From positions 28,789-92,788 of the IMG/VR virus record IMGVR_UViG_3300044970_001297: 64,000 bases of DNA; one strand, given 5' to 3'. The translations under genes were made by a program, and so were the position numbers. Origin of the DNA: a virus. The notes under the pieces are model-generated. The model was given only the letters and a program-made list of their open reading frames with translations. It searched no databases and was not told where the DNA came from. Shown here in pieces: positions 15,233 to 22,728 of this stretch. The number at the start of each line of letters is the position of its first letter. Position 1 is the first letter of the stretch.

Positions 15233-15966
15233 AGTTCCAATCCCCTTCCGATGTCACGAATGTATGTGAGGTTCTCCTCATCCGTCCAACACCCGCAGTT
15301 CATGTAGTGGATCTTTCCGATCATCTTGTCCGCTGGCTCATGGATGTGTCCGCAGATCACTCCATCGTACCCATGCTTCTCTGCGTACTCGGCAAGATGC
15401 CTTTCGAAACTTCCTATGAACATCGTTGCCTTCTTGAACTTGACCTTTATGAACTTTGACAATGACCAGTATCGAAATCCAAGTTTCCGCCTCACCCAAT
15501 TGTACCAGTCGTTCACCTCTATCAGGAGTTCATACCCGATGTCCCCGATCTTGGAGACGAATGTCCCGATCTTGTACTTGCACACCAGATCGAACTGGTG
15601 TCCGTGCAGGACAAGGTAGCGGCGACCGTCTGATGCCGTGTAGTCGCACCGCTCATGCAGATGGATTCCACCGAACGACCTCGACTCTGAGAACCGATGC
15701 ATGAACTCGTCATGGTTTCCCCAGATGTAGTGGACTTCACCAGACTTCCCCTTCTTCAGCAACTTCCGTATGCAATCGACATGGTCTGTCTGTGTCTTTG
15801 CATCCATTCGAAATGCCTGTTGGAATCGCCAGATGTCGAGGATGTCGCCCACAAGGAAGACATTGTTCGATTCGTCCTCCTTGAGGAACTCCTTCAGTCT
15901 TGCGGCTTTGCACTTGTTCGATGCGAGGTGGAGGTCTGAGATGAAGAGAGCGGTCTTTGTGGGCAT
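15202..15966 (-). CDS. LpxH-like metallophosphoesterase
   Basis: The 254-residue protein has all the calcineurin-type metal motifs: DLHL (11-14), GDILDIW (40-46), GNHDEF (83-88), HGHQF (121-125) and GHIHEP near 205. The order and WRFQQAFR/YNWVRRKLG segments resemble UDP-2,3-diacylglucosamine pyrophosphatases (LpxH) and their relatives. Start 15966 is chosen because it precedes the first strand directly (MPTKTALFISDLHL). Whether it acts on lipid A precursors or another phosphoester cannot be told from sequence. Confidence 0.8.
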   Translation of the reverse strand: MPTKTALFISDLHLASNKCKAARLKEFLKEDESNNVFLVGDILDIWRFQQAFRMDAKTQTDHVDCIRKLLKKGKSGEVHYIWGNHDEFMHRFSESRSFGGIHLHERCDYTASDGRRYLVLHGHQFDLVCKYKIGTFVSKIGDIGYELLIEVNDWYNWVRRKLGFRYWSLSKFIKVKFKKATMFIGSFERHLAEYAEKHGYDGVICGHIHEPADKMIGKIHYMNCGCWTDEENLTYIRDIGRGLELCKHRQDGNC

Positions 15967-15977
15967 GTTGCAGATAT

Positions 15978-16103
15978 CTATCGCCTCAACATGTTGTCCA
16001 TGTCCTTGCGGATCTCCTGCACGATCATGTGGATCTTTCCAGCGTACCACCCCGCACCGAATGAACAGATTGCGAGTCCGATTGTGAGAATCATCTCTGT
16101 CAT
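15978..16103 (-). CDS. tiny membrane protein, 41 residues
   Basis: The ATG at 16103 overlaps the stop of the previous gene (ATGA), and the frame ends at 15978. The product MTEMILTIGLAICSFGAGWY continues AGKIHMIVQEIRKDMDNMLRR: an N-terminal transmembrane helix and an amphipathic charged tail. It starts 12 bases before the phosphoesterase gene's territory, so it is part of the same operon. Function unknown. Confidence 0.6.
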   Translation of the reverse strand: MTEMILTIGLAICSFGAGWYAGKIHMIVQEIRKDMDNMLRR

Positions 16104-16330
16104 GGCTGTTCGCCTCCGTAGTTAGTGAACCGTCTCCAACTCCTGCCCTGCAACACCTTGTATGCGTCTTCTACGAGTTTCGCAAGTTCCACGGTGTTGC
16201 CCGTTCGCGTCTCTGGGTTGTAGTAGCCGTCCCAATCCACAAGCAGGATCGAAGCGTTCGTGATCCGCTCCTCAAGGTCCTTGACCCGATTCTGAAGATT
16301 GGTGATTTCGGCATCAGGCATTGATTGCAT
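16100..16330 (-). CDS. small coiled-coil protein, 76 residues
   Basis: Start 16330 is chosen for its AAGGA ribosome-binding site eight bases upstream. The product begins MQSMPDAEITNLQNRVKDLEERITNA, a clear heptad-type coiled coil, followed by LVDWDGYYNPETRTGNTVELAKLVEDAYKVLQG. It overlaps both neighbours. No family recognised. Confidence 0.65.
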   Translation of the reverse strand: MQSMPDAEITNLQNRVKDLEERITNASILLVDWDGYYNPETRTGNTVELAKLVEDAYKVLQGRSWRRFTNYGGEQP

Positions 16331-16685
16331 AGTTGTATCCTTGGCTGGAGTTCGCATCGTCTCGCGCACAGAACTCATCCTGCACCATCTCAATGTGTGG
16401 GCTGTAGTCTGTCTTCGCAAAGCCTTGCTCCAGCAGGGCAGTGTAGATCTCCCGTGCCACATCGATGTGCATCTTTCGCACTTCTCCCGAATGCCGAAAG
16501 ACGAACTTGCAGTACGAGTATTCGCCCTTGATGAATATCTGATATCCCGTCACGGGGTCGAAGAAGATCTGGTTTCCATCCACTCGGACCTGGTAGTGAT
16601 CTCCCCAATCCTGAAACGAGAAGACGAGATTGGGGCGACCTTGCGAATCGTTTAGCAGCAGGGTGTGTGTCTTTACTTCCTTCAT
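16314..16685 (-). CDS. unknown protein, 123 residues
   Basis: The product begins MKEVKTHTLLLNDSQGRPNLVFSFQDWGDHYQVRVDG and looks beta-rich in its first half, with an aromatic strand pattern (NQIFFDPVTGYQIFIKGEYSYCKFVF). A helix with Cys near the C-terminus follows. It overlaps the next gene upstream by four bases (stop of 16682-17035). No family recognised. Confidence 0.65.
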   Translation of the reverse strand: MKEVKTHTLLLNDSQGRPNLVFSFQDWGDHYQVRVDGNQIFFDPVTGYQIFIKGEYSYCKFVFRHSGEVRKMHIDVAREIYTALLEQGFAKTDYSPHIEMVQDEFCARDDANSSQGYNYAINA

Positions 16686-17035
16686 TGCTTCGAAACCTCA
16701 TACTTCTTTCCGTTGAATCCTTCGTGGGCAACCATCGACTTCCAGAGTTTCCTCAACACTTCGATGTCGTAGTACTTGTTCCCGATGAAGTCCTTGTTCT
16801 CCTCCTGCACATCGGTCAGGCATGACCATGAGAACACCATGGTCGGTTCGCCAGGCTCTTGTCCGCAGTACTGCACGACCTTTCCGCAGTACGGAGTTCC
16901 ATGATAGTCATTGTAGATCGTGAACACCATCATGCTTCGCGGACGAGAGTACTGTCCATTCTCAAGCACCTCCTCGCGGACAAGGATATGAATCGAATCG
17001 GCAGGAGCGAGGTCGTGAAGATCGTACTTGCTCAT
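16682..17035 (-). CDS. unknown protein, 117 residues
   Basis: Start ATG 17035 (MSKYDLHDLAPADSIHILVREEV) has a GAGGAGAATCC ribosome-binding site upstream. The protein is acidic to neutral, with two Cys (YCGKVVQYCG) and a C-terminal helix (YDIEVLRKLWKSMVAHEG). It overlaps the following gene by four bases, suggesting coupled translation. No family recognised. Confidence 0.65.
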   Translation of the reverse strand: MSKYDLHDLAPADSIHILVREEVLENGQYSRPRSMMVFTIYNDYHGTPYCGKVVQYCGQEPGEPTMVFSWSCLTDVQEENKDFIGNKYYDIEVLRKLWKSMVAHEGFNGKKYEVSKQ

Positions 17036-17048
17036 TGTTGGATTCTCC

Positions 17049-17360
17049 TCAGGCGTTGGAGCGGATCGCGGAGGGCATGGTCGATGCCGCATGGATGAAC
17101 TTCGCGACCTCGTTCGTTGTGAGATGCCCAAGGACATTATCGCTGTTGTAGTCGAAGCCCGTGACATGCACCCACTCATGCGTATCGGCATCCCATGCCG
17201 CGACCTCTGCGGTGGTCTTGCCATCGGAGTAGTTGTGGTTTCCCCAACGGATGGAAACGGTGATGCGGTTCGCGAAGGTCATCGTGAAGCCGCGATTGTA
17301 ATCGGTGGTGACAAGGTTCAGACGGTTGAGGGAATCGGAGATGGAATTCTTGTTCGTCAT
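17049..17360 (-). CDS. unknown protein, 103 residues
   Basis: Start ATG 17360 is set by the repeated leader AGGAAACACACAATG. The product (MTNKNSISDSLNRLNLVTTDYNRGFTMTFANRITVSIRWGNHNYSDG...) has a beta-rich centre with the RWGNHNYSDG motif and a helical C-terminus. RWGNxxYSDGK with TAEVAAWD recalls small proteins found in several phages. No function is known to me. Confidence 0.65.
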   Translation of the reverse strand: MTNKNSISDSLNRLNLVTTDYNRGFTMTFANRITVSIRWGNHNYSDGKTTAEVAAWDADTHEWVHVTGFDYNSDNVLGHLTTNEVAKFIHAASTMPSAIRSNA

Positions 17361-17382
17361 TGTGTGTTTCCTTCTGTGAGTT

Positions 17383-17595
17383 TCACCGACCACGCGCATA
17401 CTCGCGCTCAAGCCTCTCTGCTCCCCGCGATGTCCGTGCCACGAAGAGTTCACCCGCGGTCTTGTGCGAGTAGATGATTCTCGCATGGTACTTGAATGTG
17501 TGCTTGTCGCTGCACTTCACGCAGTGCTTCGTCTCTGGCAGGAACTCAAGTCGGGCATTCGGGATCTCGTTTCCGCAGTCTTCGCAATCACGCAT
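17383..17595 (-). CDS. DksA/TraR-type zinc finger protein
   Basis: The 70-residue protein begins MRDCEDCGNEIPNARLEFLP and continues ETKHCVKCSDKH. The CxxCGxxIPxARLxxxP...CxxC spacing is the signature of the DksA/TraR C4 zinc finger. Unlike full DksA there is no long N-terminal coiled coil. The C-terminal part (YHARIIYSHKTAGELFVARTSRGAERLEREY) is basic. Phage TraR-like proteins can bind host RNA polymerase through the secondary channel. Whether this short form does so is uncertain. Confidence 0.65.
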   Translation of the reverse strand: MRDCEDCGNEIPNARLEFLPETKHCVKCSDKHTFKYHARIIYSHKTAGELFVARTSRGAERLEREYARGR

Positions 17596-17788
17596 ATGCG
17601 ATCCTTTCGAATGAGAACTTCACGGTCTTGCGTTCGATCCGCGCCTCTGCATCGTCGTGCATCTTGCGCTGCTTGATGATGCCCTTGCCGTTTCCGAACG
17701 GCTTGCAGATCGTGCGGTTGTGCTTCGTCACCGCTGTACCTTCGCGCTCCGCTTCCAAGTCGAACCTGTCGATGACTCGCTTCGGCAT
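17588..17788 (-). CDS. small basic protein, 66 residues
   Basis: The product MPKRVIDRFDLEAEREGTAV and following (KHNRTICKPFGNGKGIIKQRK) is basic and has a strong AGGAGG ribosome-binding site before ATG 17788. It overlaps the zinc finger gene by eight bases. No family recognised. Confidence 0.6.
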   Translation of the reverse strand: MPKRVIDRFDLEAEREGTAVTKHNRTICKPFGNGKGIIKQRKMHDDAEARIERKTVKFSFERIAYA

Positions 17789-17811
17789 TGCGAACCTCCT
17801 GTACGACCATC

Positions 17812-17883
17812 TTACCTCGGGGCGAAATCCATGTCAAGCCCCAAGACGAAACCAAGAAAGCACACGAAAAGATTCAGAACCAT
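17812..17883 (-). CDS. possible micropeptide, 23 residues, hydrophobic
   Basis: An ATG at 17883 carries the same AGGAAACACAC leader as confirmed neighbours and opens a 23-codon frame, MVLNLFVCFLGFVLGLDMDF and APR. It is a single hydrophobic helix. It sits between tRNA-Arg and the 17788 gene. The good leader argues for translation. The short length leaves doubt. Confidence 0.4.
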   Translation of the reverse strand: MVLNLFVCFLGFVLGLDMDFAPR

Positions 17884-17913
17884 TGTGTGTTTCCTTCTGT
17901 GAGTTTTCTCAAA

Positions 17914-17986
17914 CGCTCCCGATAGGATTCGAACCTATGACCTGGTCTTTAGGAAAGACCCGCGCTATCCTCTACGCTACGGGAGC
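17914..17986 (-). tRNA. tRNA-Arg (CCT)
   Basis: Acceptor arms GCTCCCG/CGGGAGC, a T-arm with GTTCGAATC, and anticodon stem GGTCT/AGACC with loop TTCCTAA give anticodon CCT. The CCA end is not encoded. Confidence 0.9.
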
Positions 17987-17993
17987 AGTCCAT

Positions 17994-18359
17994 TCACGCG
18001 CCCTTGACGAGCATCGAAGGCAACTTCCACTCTTCGATGTTCTTGCTGTCCCGCACCCAATAGAACACGGAGTCGTTGTCATCCACCATGAGGGTGCCGT
18101 GGCATTCGCGCAGCATCTCGTCGCACTCGCTGAGGATCGCGGTCCTCGTATCCTTCGGGAGGTCGAGGATCTCGTCCTCCGTGATGATGATGTTCGCGAA
18201 GGAACCAGGCGGAAGCCATGCAATCGGATCCTCTGAGAAACACGCATTCCCCCGAATGCCCTCAAGCCATGCGACGAGATCGCAGACCTGTTCGAAGGGC
18301 GTGGTCACGATGTACGAAATCAGATTCTCCGCGACGAGAAGGAACTTCACCTTATCCAT
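17994..18359 (-). CDS. unknown protein, 121 residues
   Basis: Start ATG 18359 (MDKVKFLLVAENLISYIVTTPFEQVCDLVAWLEG) overlaps the stop of the preceding gene. A helical N-terminus is followed by an acidic middle with IIITEDEILDLPKDTR and ILSECDEMLRECHG. No motif is recognised. It lies eight bases from tRNA-Arg. Confidence 0.6.
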   Translation of the reverse strand: MDKVKFLLVAENLISYIVTTPFEQVCDLVAWLEGIRGNACFSEDPIAWLPPGSFANIIITEDEILDLPKDTRTAILSECDEMLRECHGTLMVDDNDSVFYWVRDSKNIEEWKLPSMLVKGA

Positions 18360-18756
18360 TCGCAGCACCTTCCTTTCCGATCAGTTCACGAAGCAGGAGA
18401 TCGTCGCCATCGGTGTCGTTGAGGATGCCCTCGACACGGAGCATCATCGTCTCACCGAAGTTCTCCTTCATGAAGTTGGTGAGTTGGAGGTTGAGAGACT
18501 TCGACTTCGGATCCATCGGAATGTTTGCATTCTGATAGACGATGTAGTTGTTTTCGATGATCTTCGAAAGGATCTTCGAAATCTCGTTGAGAGAGAACAC
18601 AGAGATTCGCGCCTCGTTGTACTTGTTCTTGAGACGGCGATTCTCATCATTGAGCGCGAGGATCTTGGAGACGATGATCTTCTTGCCCACCTCGCTCTCC
18701 ATGCACTTGAGGATGGCAGTTTCGGCAACGGTCTTTGCGGTGGAGTTGCTGCTCAT
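18352..18756 (-). CDS. unknown protein, 134 residues, coiled coil
   Basis: Start ATG 18756 (MSSNSTAKTVAETAILKCMESEVGKKIIVSKI) is preceded by AGGAAACTCGCA, a variant of the repeated leader. ALNDENRRLKNKYNEARISVFSLNEISKILSKI predicts a coiled coil. The C-terminus is acidic (ILNDTDGDDLLLRELIGKEG). Function unknown. Confidence 0.65.
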   Translation of the reverse strand: MSSNSTAKTVAETAILKCMESEVGKKIIVSKILALNDENRRLKNKYNEARISVFSLNEISKILSKIIENNYIVYQNANIPMDPKSKSLNLQLTNFMKENFGETMMLRVEGILNDTDGDDLLLRELIGKEGAANG

Positions 18757-18811
18757 TGCGAGTTTCCTTTGTTTGTTTTCGTGTTCTCGGAAAGACAGAC
18801 TACGCACTCAC

Positions 18812-19108
18812 TCACTCGTCATCGTCAAAGTACTCATCTTCGTCCTCGCCCTCCCACTCTTCCTCTTCGTCATCTTCGAACTCGTCTTCCTCTTCCTCGC
18901 AGTCGAGGTCTTCCCACTCGTTCTCCTCTTCCTCGTCTTCGAAGTCATCATCGTCATCGAACTCGTCATCGTCTTCGAAGTCTTCGCCGTCCTCGTCTTC
19001 GTCCTCCTCCTCGTCCCACTCGCTCTCGTCATCGTCGTAGTCCTCCTCAAGCGCAATGAGGGTGCGGTCGAGGTGGTCGCGGTAGAAAGTATCTTCGTCG
19101 TTGCTCAT
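18812..19108 (-). CDS. hyperacidic protein, 98 residues
   Basis: After MSNDEDTFYRDHLDRTLIALEEDY the sequence is almost only Asp and Glu, punctuated by Phe, Trp and Tyr at intervals (EFDD, FEDE, EWEDL, EFEDD, EWEGE, EYFDDDE). It has the repeated ribosome-binding leader (AGAAACACACAATG). The charge and aromatic spacing recall DNA-mimic inhibitors and histone-chaperone tails. No family can be named. The length of the acidic run makes a sequence artefact unlikely because the frame stays open with a good start. Confidence 0.7.
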   Translation of the reverse strand: MSNDEDTFYRDHLDRTLIALEEDYDDDESEWDEEEDEDEDGEDFEDDDEFDDDDDFEDEEEENEWEDLDCEEEEDEFEDDEEEEWEGEDEDEYFDDDE

Positions 19109-19132
19109 TGTGTGTTTCTCTCTTTCTCAGTT

Positions 19133-19420
19133 TCAGGAGGTGACGGTTGCAAGTTCGCGAAGCATGTCGGCAATCTGCTGCCAGTTGATCGTCGGGTCAT
19201 CGACCTTGACTCCATCGGGAGTCTCTTGCTTGCGGTAGTGGTCATCGAACGCGATGCTGACGAACGCCTTTGCCCATGCCGCAGTAGGAAGATTACCACG
19301 GGCATGGAGCCTGTCAACAGCCTTCACGGAAGTCTTGTAAAGATTCTCGTCGTTCGAAAGCCAGAGCGAAATGTTCCATGTGCTGTGGTTCGACCAACCA
19401 TTGTAAGTTTCAGAACTCAT
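19133..19420 (-). CDS. small phage protein of the NWSNHxTWNxxLW type
   Basis: Start ATG 19420 is set by the AGGGAAACACACAATG leader. The 95-residue product begins [20 protein letters not shown] followed by LSNDENLYK. The WSNHxTWNxxLWL motif defines a small family (DUF7249-like) common in phages and plasmids. The C-terminus [14 protein letters not shown] resembles the same family. The function is unknown. Confidence 0.7.
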   Translation of the reverse strand: MSSETYNGWSNHSTWNISLWLSNDENLYKTSVKAVDRLHARGNLPTAAWAKAFVSIAFDDHYRKQETPDGVKVDDPTINWQQIADMLRELATVTS

Positions 19421-19440
19421 TGTGTGTTTCCCTCTGTGTT

Positions 19441-19731
19441 TCAGGAGTTGGTGTTCTCGTTGCTGCCGTTGCCGTCCTGTTCCGTCGTGTTCTGCGGAGC
19501 GACGGGTGCGGGTGACGGAATCGGGTTGTTGTTCCACACGATGCCACCGACCGCACGACCGCGCTTGAGCGTGATGCGGGTTCCATAGCGCGAGAGCATC
19601 AGGCGACGGATGGTGGACGCGGAAACGCCAGTCAACTTGCCAAGGGTCTTGAAGTTCGTCTTGCCGTTGTTGAGGGTGTTCTCGACGGTGTTCCAATCAA
19701 TGATGTTCGGGTTGATGGGCTTACGAGCCAT
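19441..19731 (-). CDS. helix-turn-helix DNA-binding protein
   Basis: The 96-residue protein has [20 protein letters not shown] followed by [17 protein letters not shown] at about residues 18-52. This is a plausible helix-turn-helix with the recognition helix [10 protein letters not shown]. The tail is Asn/Pro-rich and disordered. The RBS GGAGAAACTCACA is close to the regional leader. It could regulate this region, but no operator is linked to it. Confidence 0.6.
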   Translation of the reverse strand: MARKPINPNIIDWNTVENTLNNGKTNFKTLGKLTGVSASTIRRLMLSRYGTRITLKRGRAVGGIVWNNNPIPSPAPVAPQNTTEQDGNGSNENTNS

Positions 19732-19810
19732 TGTGAGTTTCTCCTGCTGAAGTTTGAAATTTGAAAAACAGAAAACGAATTTTGAGTTTGCGGTCGCTTA
19801 CAAGTTCAGT

Positions 19811-20185
19811 TCATGCGAGATCTCCGTACTGAACTCCCGTCTGCGGATCGCTGTCTGAGGGAGTGTTGCAGCACGATGCACTGCGTCGAGCCTGTGCTGC
19901 GATTCGGACATTCTGTCGTTCGATCACGCGCTGAAGAGCCGCGTTCCGCTCGCTGAGATTGCGAACTTCTTCCTGAAGATCACGGATCTTCTTCTCGTCG
20001 CCCTCACACGCCTCGACTTCGTTCTTCCACCCAGTTGCCTTGCGAACCGCATCGGCGGCAACACGCTCAAGACGCGCATTGTCCTCGCGCAGTTGAATGA
20101 TGATCTTCTCGCGGTTCTGAATCGTCTCCGCGAGGGACTCGACCACGGTGCCGCACACATCGCTGAAAGAGGGAATGTTGCTCAT
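19811..20185 (-). CDS. coiled-coil protein, 124 residues
   Basis: Start ATG 20185 (MSNIPSFSDVCGTVVESLAETIQNREK). Residues about 20-95 form a long coiled coil (IIQLREDNARLERVAADAV, EKKIRDLQEEVRNLSERNAALQRVIERQNVRI). The C-terminus has a CC pair and is disordered. The function is unknown. It lies just downstream of the CobS-like ATPase. Confidence 0.65.
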   Translation of the reverse strand: MSNIPSFSDVCGTVVESLAETIQNREKIIIQLREDNARLERVAADAVRKATGWKNEVEACEGDEKKIRDLQEEVRNLSERNAALQRVIERQNVRIAAQARRSASCCNTPSDSDPQTGVQYGDLA

Positions 20186-20254
20186 GATGAAAACTCCGAA
20201 TGTGAAATTTAGAACTGCGAAATGGGCGGTCGCATCGCCCACCGATGGCGTAGG

Positions 20255-21526
20255 TCAGAACGGGACAGTCTGATCCGACTTCTCGTCCGACTTCGCGCCC
20301 TTCTGCGCGTCGGTCGAGGTGTCCGCGATCTTGTTGTAGAACGAGTAGAACGACTCGCGGGTGTTCTCATCGAACCGCGCAAGCGCGAGGTTCATCGCCG
20401 TCTTGAGATCACCGAAGATCACATAGCCTTCGGCAATCGCGACGAGACGGCGAGTCGAGACGAGATCCTCGACCGCACCCGCCTCATACGCCTTGCGGAC
20501 GGAGTCCGACCAACGCGAGAGGTTCTCCGACAGAGTGGTAGCGACCGCAGCATCGACACCAAGCGCGTCGAACGCCTTGCTGAGGATCGCGATTTCCGTC
20601 GCGACGGGCGGGTACGGCTGATCGACGGTGATCTTGAACCGCTCAAGCAGGGCCTCGTTCTGCACACGGGTGCCGACGAAGCGACCATCGTCGCTACCCT
20701 TGCCCTTGGTGTTCGCGGTCGCGAACACGGTGAAGCCGCGCTCGGGCTTGATGAAGCGACCGACCTTCTTGAGGAAGACGCCCTTGCCCTCAAGCACGGG
20801 CTGAAGGCACATCGTCTTGAACGACCCAAGGTCGAGTTCGTCAAGCAGGAGAACCGCACCGCGCTTCATGGCTTCGACCACGGGACCATCGACCCACACG
20901 GTGTTGCCGTTGATGAGACGGAAACCGCCAAGGAGATCGTCCTCATCCGTCTCTTCGGTGATGTTGACGCGGAAGAACTCGCGACCCTCCTTCGCGCAAA
21001 TCTGCTCGACCATCAGGGTCTTGCCGTTGCCCGAAAGGCCGTTGATCCACGCGGGGAAGAACACCTTCGACTTGACGATGGAGCGCAGGGTCGAGAAGTG
21101 ACCCCACGGCACATAGATCGGATTCGTCGCGGGGACGAACTTCTCGACCTCGGTGACGAGAGCCGCGACCGAAGTGGGCGCGGGTGCCGACTCGACAACC
21201 GCAGCGACCGCCTTGGCGCGGACCTGAGGTGCGACGGGCGCAGACGCAGCGCAAGCAGCGACGGCTTCGGGGATGCTGTAGAGGCCGCGACCCGCACGAC
21301 GCTTCGCGTCGTTCGTGACCCACACGGGCGCACCGCTCATGCCGCACTTCTCAGCAGCAGCGAGAACCTGAGTACGAGTGTAGTTGTGTTCGCCGTCGCC
21401 GTTCCCGTAGAGCGAGACGATGGTGTCCACGAAACGACGCTGACGAGTCTGAAGGTTGCCGTACATGGTGACTCCGTTGTTGGTGTTGCGGATGGGCTTG
21501 GTGCTGTTGGTGATCTTCATCGACAT
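20255..21526 (-). CDS. CobS/MoxR-like AAA+ ATPase
   Basis: The 423-residue protein has Walker A GLSGNGKT near residue 164, Walker B VLLLDELD near 225 and sensor-1 motif FATANTKG near 270, followed by FVGTRVQNEALLERF, typical of CobS/MoxR ATPases. The first ~120 residues are an extra N-terminal region with YGNGDGEHNYTRTQVLAAAEKCG and GRGLYSIPEA, possibly a winged helix. Family knowledge: such ATPases pair with VWA proteins. The CobT-like partner is at 12153-14648. A CobS-like gene is common in T4-like cyanophages. The GC-rich codon use matches the partner. Confidence 0.85.
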   Translation of the reverse strand: MSMKITNSTKPIRNTNNGVTMYGNLQTRQRRFVDTIVSLYGNGDGEHNYTRTQVLAAAEKCGMSGAPVWVTNDAKRRAGRGLYSIPEAVAACAASAPVAPQVRAKAVAAVVESAPAPTSVAALVTEVEKFVPATNPIYVPWGHFSTLRSIVKSKVFFPAWINGLSGNGKTLMVEQICAKEGREFFRVNITEETDEDDLLGGFRLINGNTVWVDGPVVEAMKRGAVLLLDELDLGSFKTMCLQPVLEGKGVFLKKVGRFIKPERGFTVFATANTKGKGSDDGRFVGTRVQNEALLERFKITVDQPYPPVATEIAILSKAFDALGVDAAVATTLSENLSRWSDSVRKAYEAGAVEDLVSTRRLVAIAEGYVIFGDLKTAMNLALARFDENTRESFYSFYNKIADTSTDAQKGAKSDEKSDQTVPF

Positions 21527-21599
21527 GCCATAAGTATCTGATACTTTGATTCGTCTGTCTACGGGGTCGGACGAAAATCCGCGAAAAAAGTCCAGATTT

Positions 21600-21634
21600 C
21601 TGTAAGTCTTGGTCTGGTAAGGACTTACGGAGAA
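21600..21634 (-). promoter_or_regulatory. inverted repeat upstream of the CobS-like gene
   Basis: GTAAGTCTTG and AAGGACTTAC face each other at about 21604-21631, centred about 92 bases before ATG 21526. This matches the element before the CobT-like gene in sequence, arm spacing and distance. Confidence 0.6.
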
Positions 21635-21647
21635 ACAATCCGTGGTT

Positions 21648-22073
21648 TTAGTCGAGGTTTTCGCGCACCTTGCGCCAATAACTCAGAGTTGAGGGCTTTT
21701 TCCAACCTTTTGGACCGCCATTGTGTACGCGGGAGAGGGTTTCGAATGACCAATTCGGTGCGTAGCGAGTCCAGTACGCGATGACGATCTTCCTCGCGTA
21801 GGCTTCGTTCTTGCAGTCTGAGTACTTGCCACCGATGGAAGTATCGAAATCAACCGCGTCCTTCCAATACGAATAGTGAATTTGCAGAGGACCGATTGCC
21901 TTGCCGCCGTCACCGACAGCGTTTGCGGGATCCTTCGATCCGCCCGTCTCAACTTTCTGAACCGCGTCGAGGATGTTGTCGAAGTCGAAGTTTGCGGGAG
22001 GAGGAACCGCGACTGCCGATGCGGTCACGATGAAGGCGAGGATGGTGGGGAGAGTGAAGTTCGTATTCTTCAT
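21648..22073 (-). CDS. secreted lysozyme-like protein, candidate endolysin
   Basis: The 141-residue protein has an N-terminal signal-like segment (MKNTNFTLPTILAFIVTASAVA) and a domain with VETGGSKDPANAVGDGGKAIGPLQI and HYSYWKDAVDF. The Glu of VETGG followed by GxxxGPLQIHYSYW fits lysozyme/transglycosylase folds, close to destabilase (i-type) lysozymes. FETLSRVHNGGPKG resembles the conserved C-terminal loop. A signal-bearing muralytic enzyme would suit host lysis. No holin is adjacent. Confidence 0.7.
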   Translation of the reverse strand: MKNTNFTLPTILAFIVTASAVAVPPPANFDFDNILDAVQKVETGGSKDPANAVGDGGKAIGPLQIHYSYWKDAVDFDTSIGGKYSDCKNEAYARKIVIAYWTRYAPNWSFETLSRVHNGGPKGWKKPSTLSYWRKVRENLD

Positions 22074-22084
22074 TGTGAGTTTCC

Positions 22085-22396
22085 TCAGAGGTTGATGCCG
22101 CTCTTGCGAAGATCAGCGATGATGGAGTCCGCGACATCCGAAATGCTGTCCTCCTCCTGCTTGGTCACGATGTCGATTCCCTTCTTGATGAACTCGGTGC
22201 CTTCGTCCTTGAGGATCTCGCCGTCGCGGATGGTCGAGTAGACGCGGCACTCAGCGATCAGGAGCGCGAGCAGCGATGCCGTCGAGGGGTCGATGCTCTG
22301 TCCCTTCGTGACATACGACACGATGGTCTTGCCGATCAGGTCGATGTTGGTGATGTTCTGCTGCGCGGTGATGATGTCGTTGTTCTTGTCGTTCAT
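22085..22396 (-). CDS. unknown protein, 103 residues
   Basis: The product (MNDKNNDIITAQQNITNIDLIGKTIVSYVTKGQSIDPSTASLLALLIAECR...) is mainly helical. It begins 11 bases after the next gene's territory and carries the AGGAAACACACAATG leader. No motif is recognised. Confidence 0.6.
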   Translation of the reverse strand: MNDKNNDIITAQQNITNIDLIGKTIVSYVTKGQSIDPSTASLLALLIAECRVYSTIRDGEILKDEGTEFIKKGIDIVTKQEEDSISDVADSIIADLRKSGINL

Positions 22397-22413
22397 TGTG
22401 TGTTTCCTTTGTC

Positions 22414-22728
22414 TCAGGACATGTCGGTCGAACGGAACAGATTGTTGTTGGCGTTGGCTTCGCGCTCCTCGCGGAGTCGAGCAATCTCCTTCCGAAGCGA
22501 ATCATTGTCCGCTTCGACTCCTTCTGCCCATGCGGTGAGGTCATTCACCGCTTCACGAAGATCGCGAATCTCCTGTGCTGCCTCACAGAGATCAGTGTTC
22601 GTGAGGATGTGTAGTGGAGGCTTGGTCAGAAGCCTATCAACGATGTCTCGCTTCGTTCCGCCATTCGCAGCGAGTTCGTGGAAGAGCATATGCGAAGCGG
22701 TCTTGGGCGTGTTGTTCTCGTTGTTCAT
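22414..22728 (-). CDS. unknown protein, 104 residues, C-terminal coiled coil
   Basis: The product begins MNNENNTPKTASHMLFHELAANGGTKRDIVDRL. Residues about 48-92 form a coiled coil (EIRDLREAVNDLTAWAEGVEADNDSLRKEIARLREEREAN). It carries the regional leader (AGAAACACACAATG). A predicted small helical protein of unknown role. Confidence 0.6.
   Translation of the reverse strand: MNNENNTPKTASHMLFHELAANGGTKRDIVDRLLTKPPLHILTNTDLCEAAQEIRDLREAVNDLTAWAEGVEADNDSLRKEIARLREEREANANNNLFRSTDMS

Noticed and set aside
18735-19588. Ser-rich and Leu/Val-rich plus-strand frames across the acidic gene
   Set aside because: They are the complements of GAA/GAC-rich codons. The minus-strand frame has the proper start and leader.
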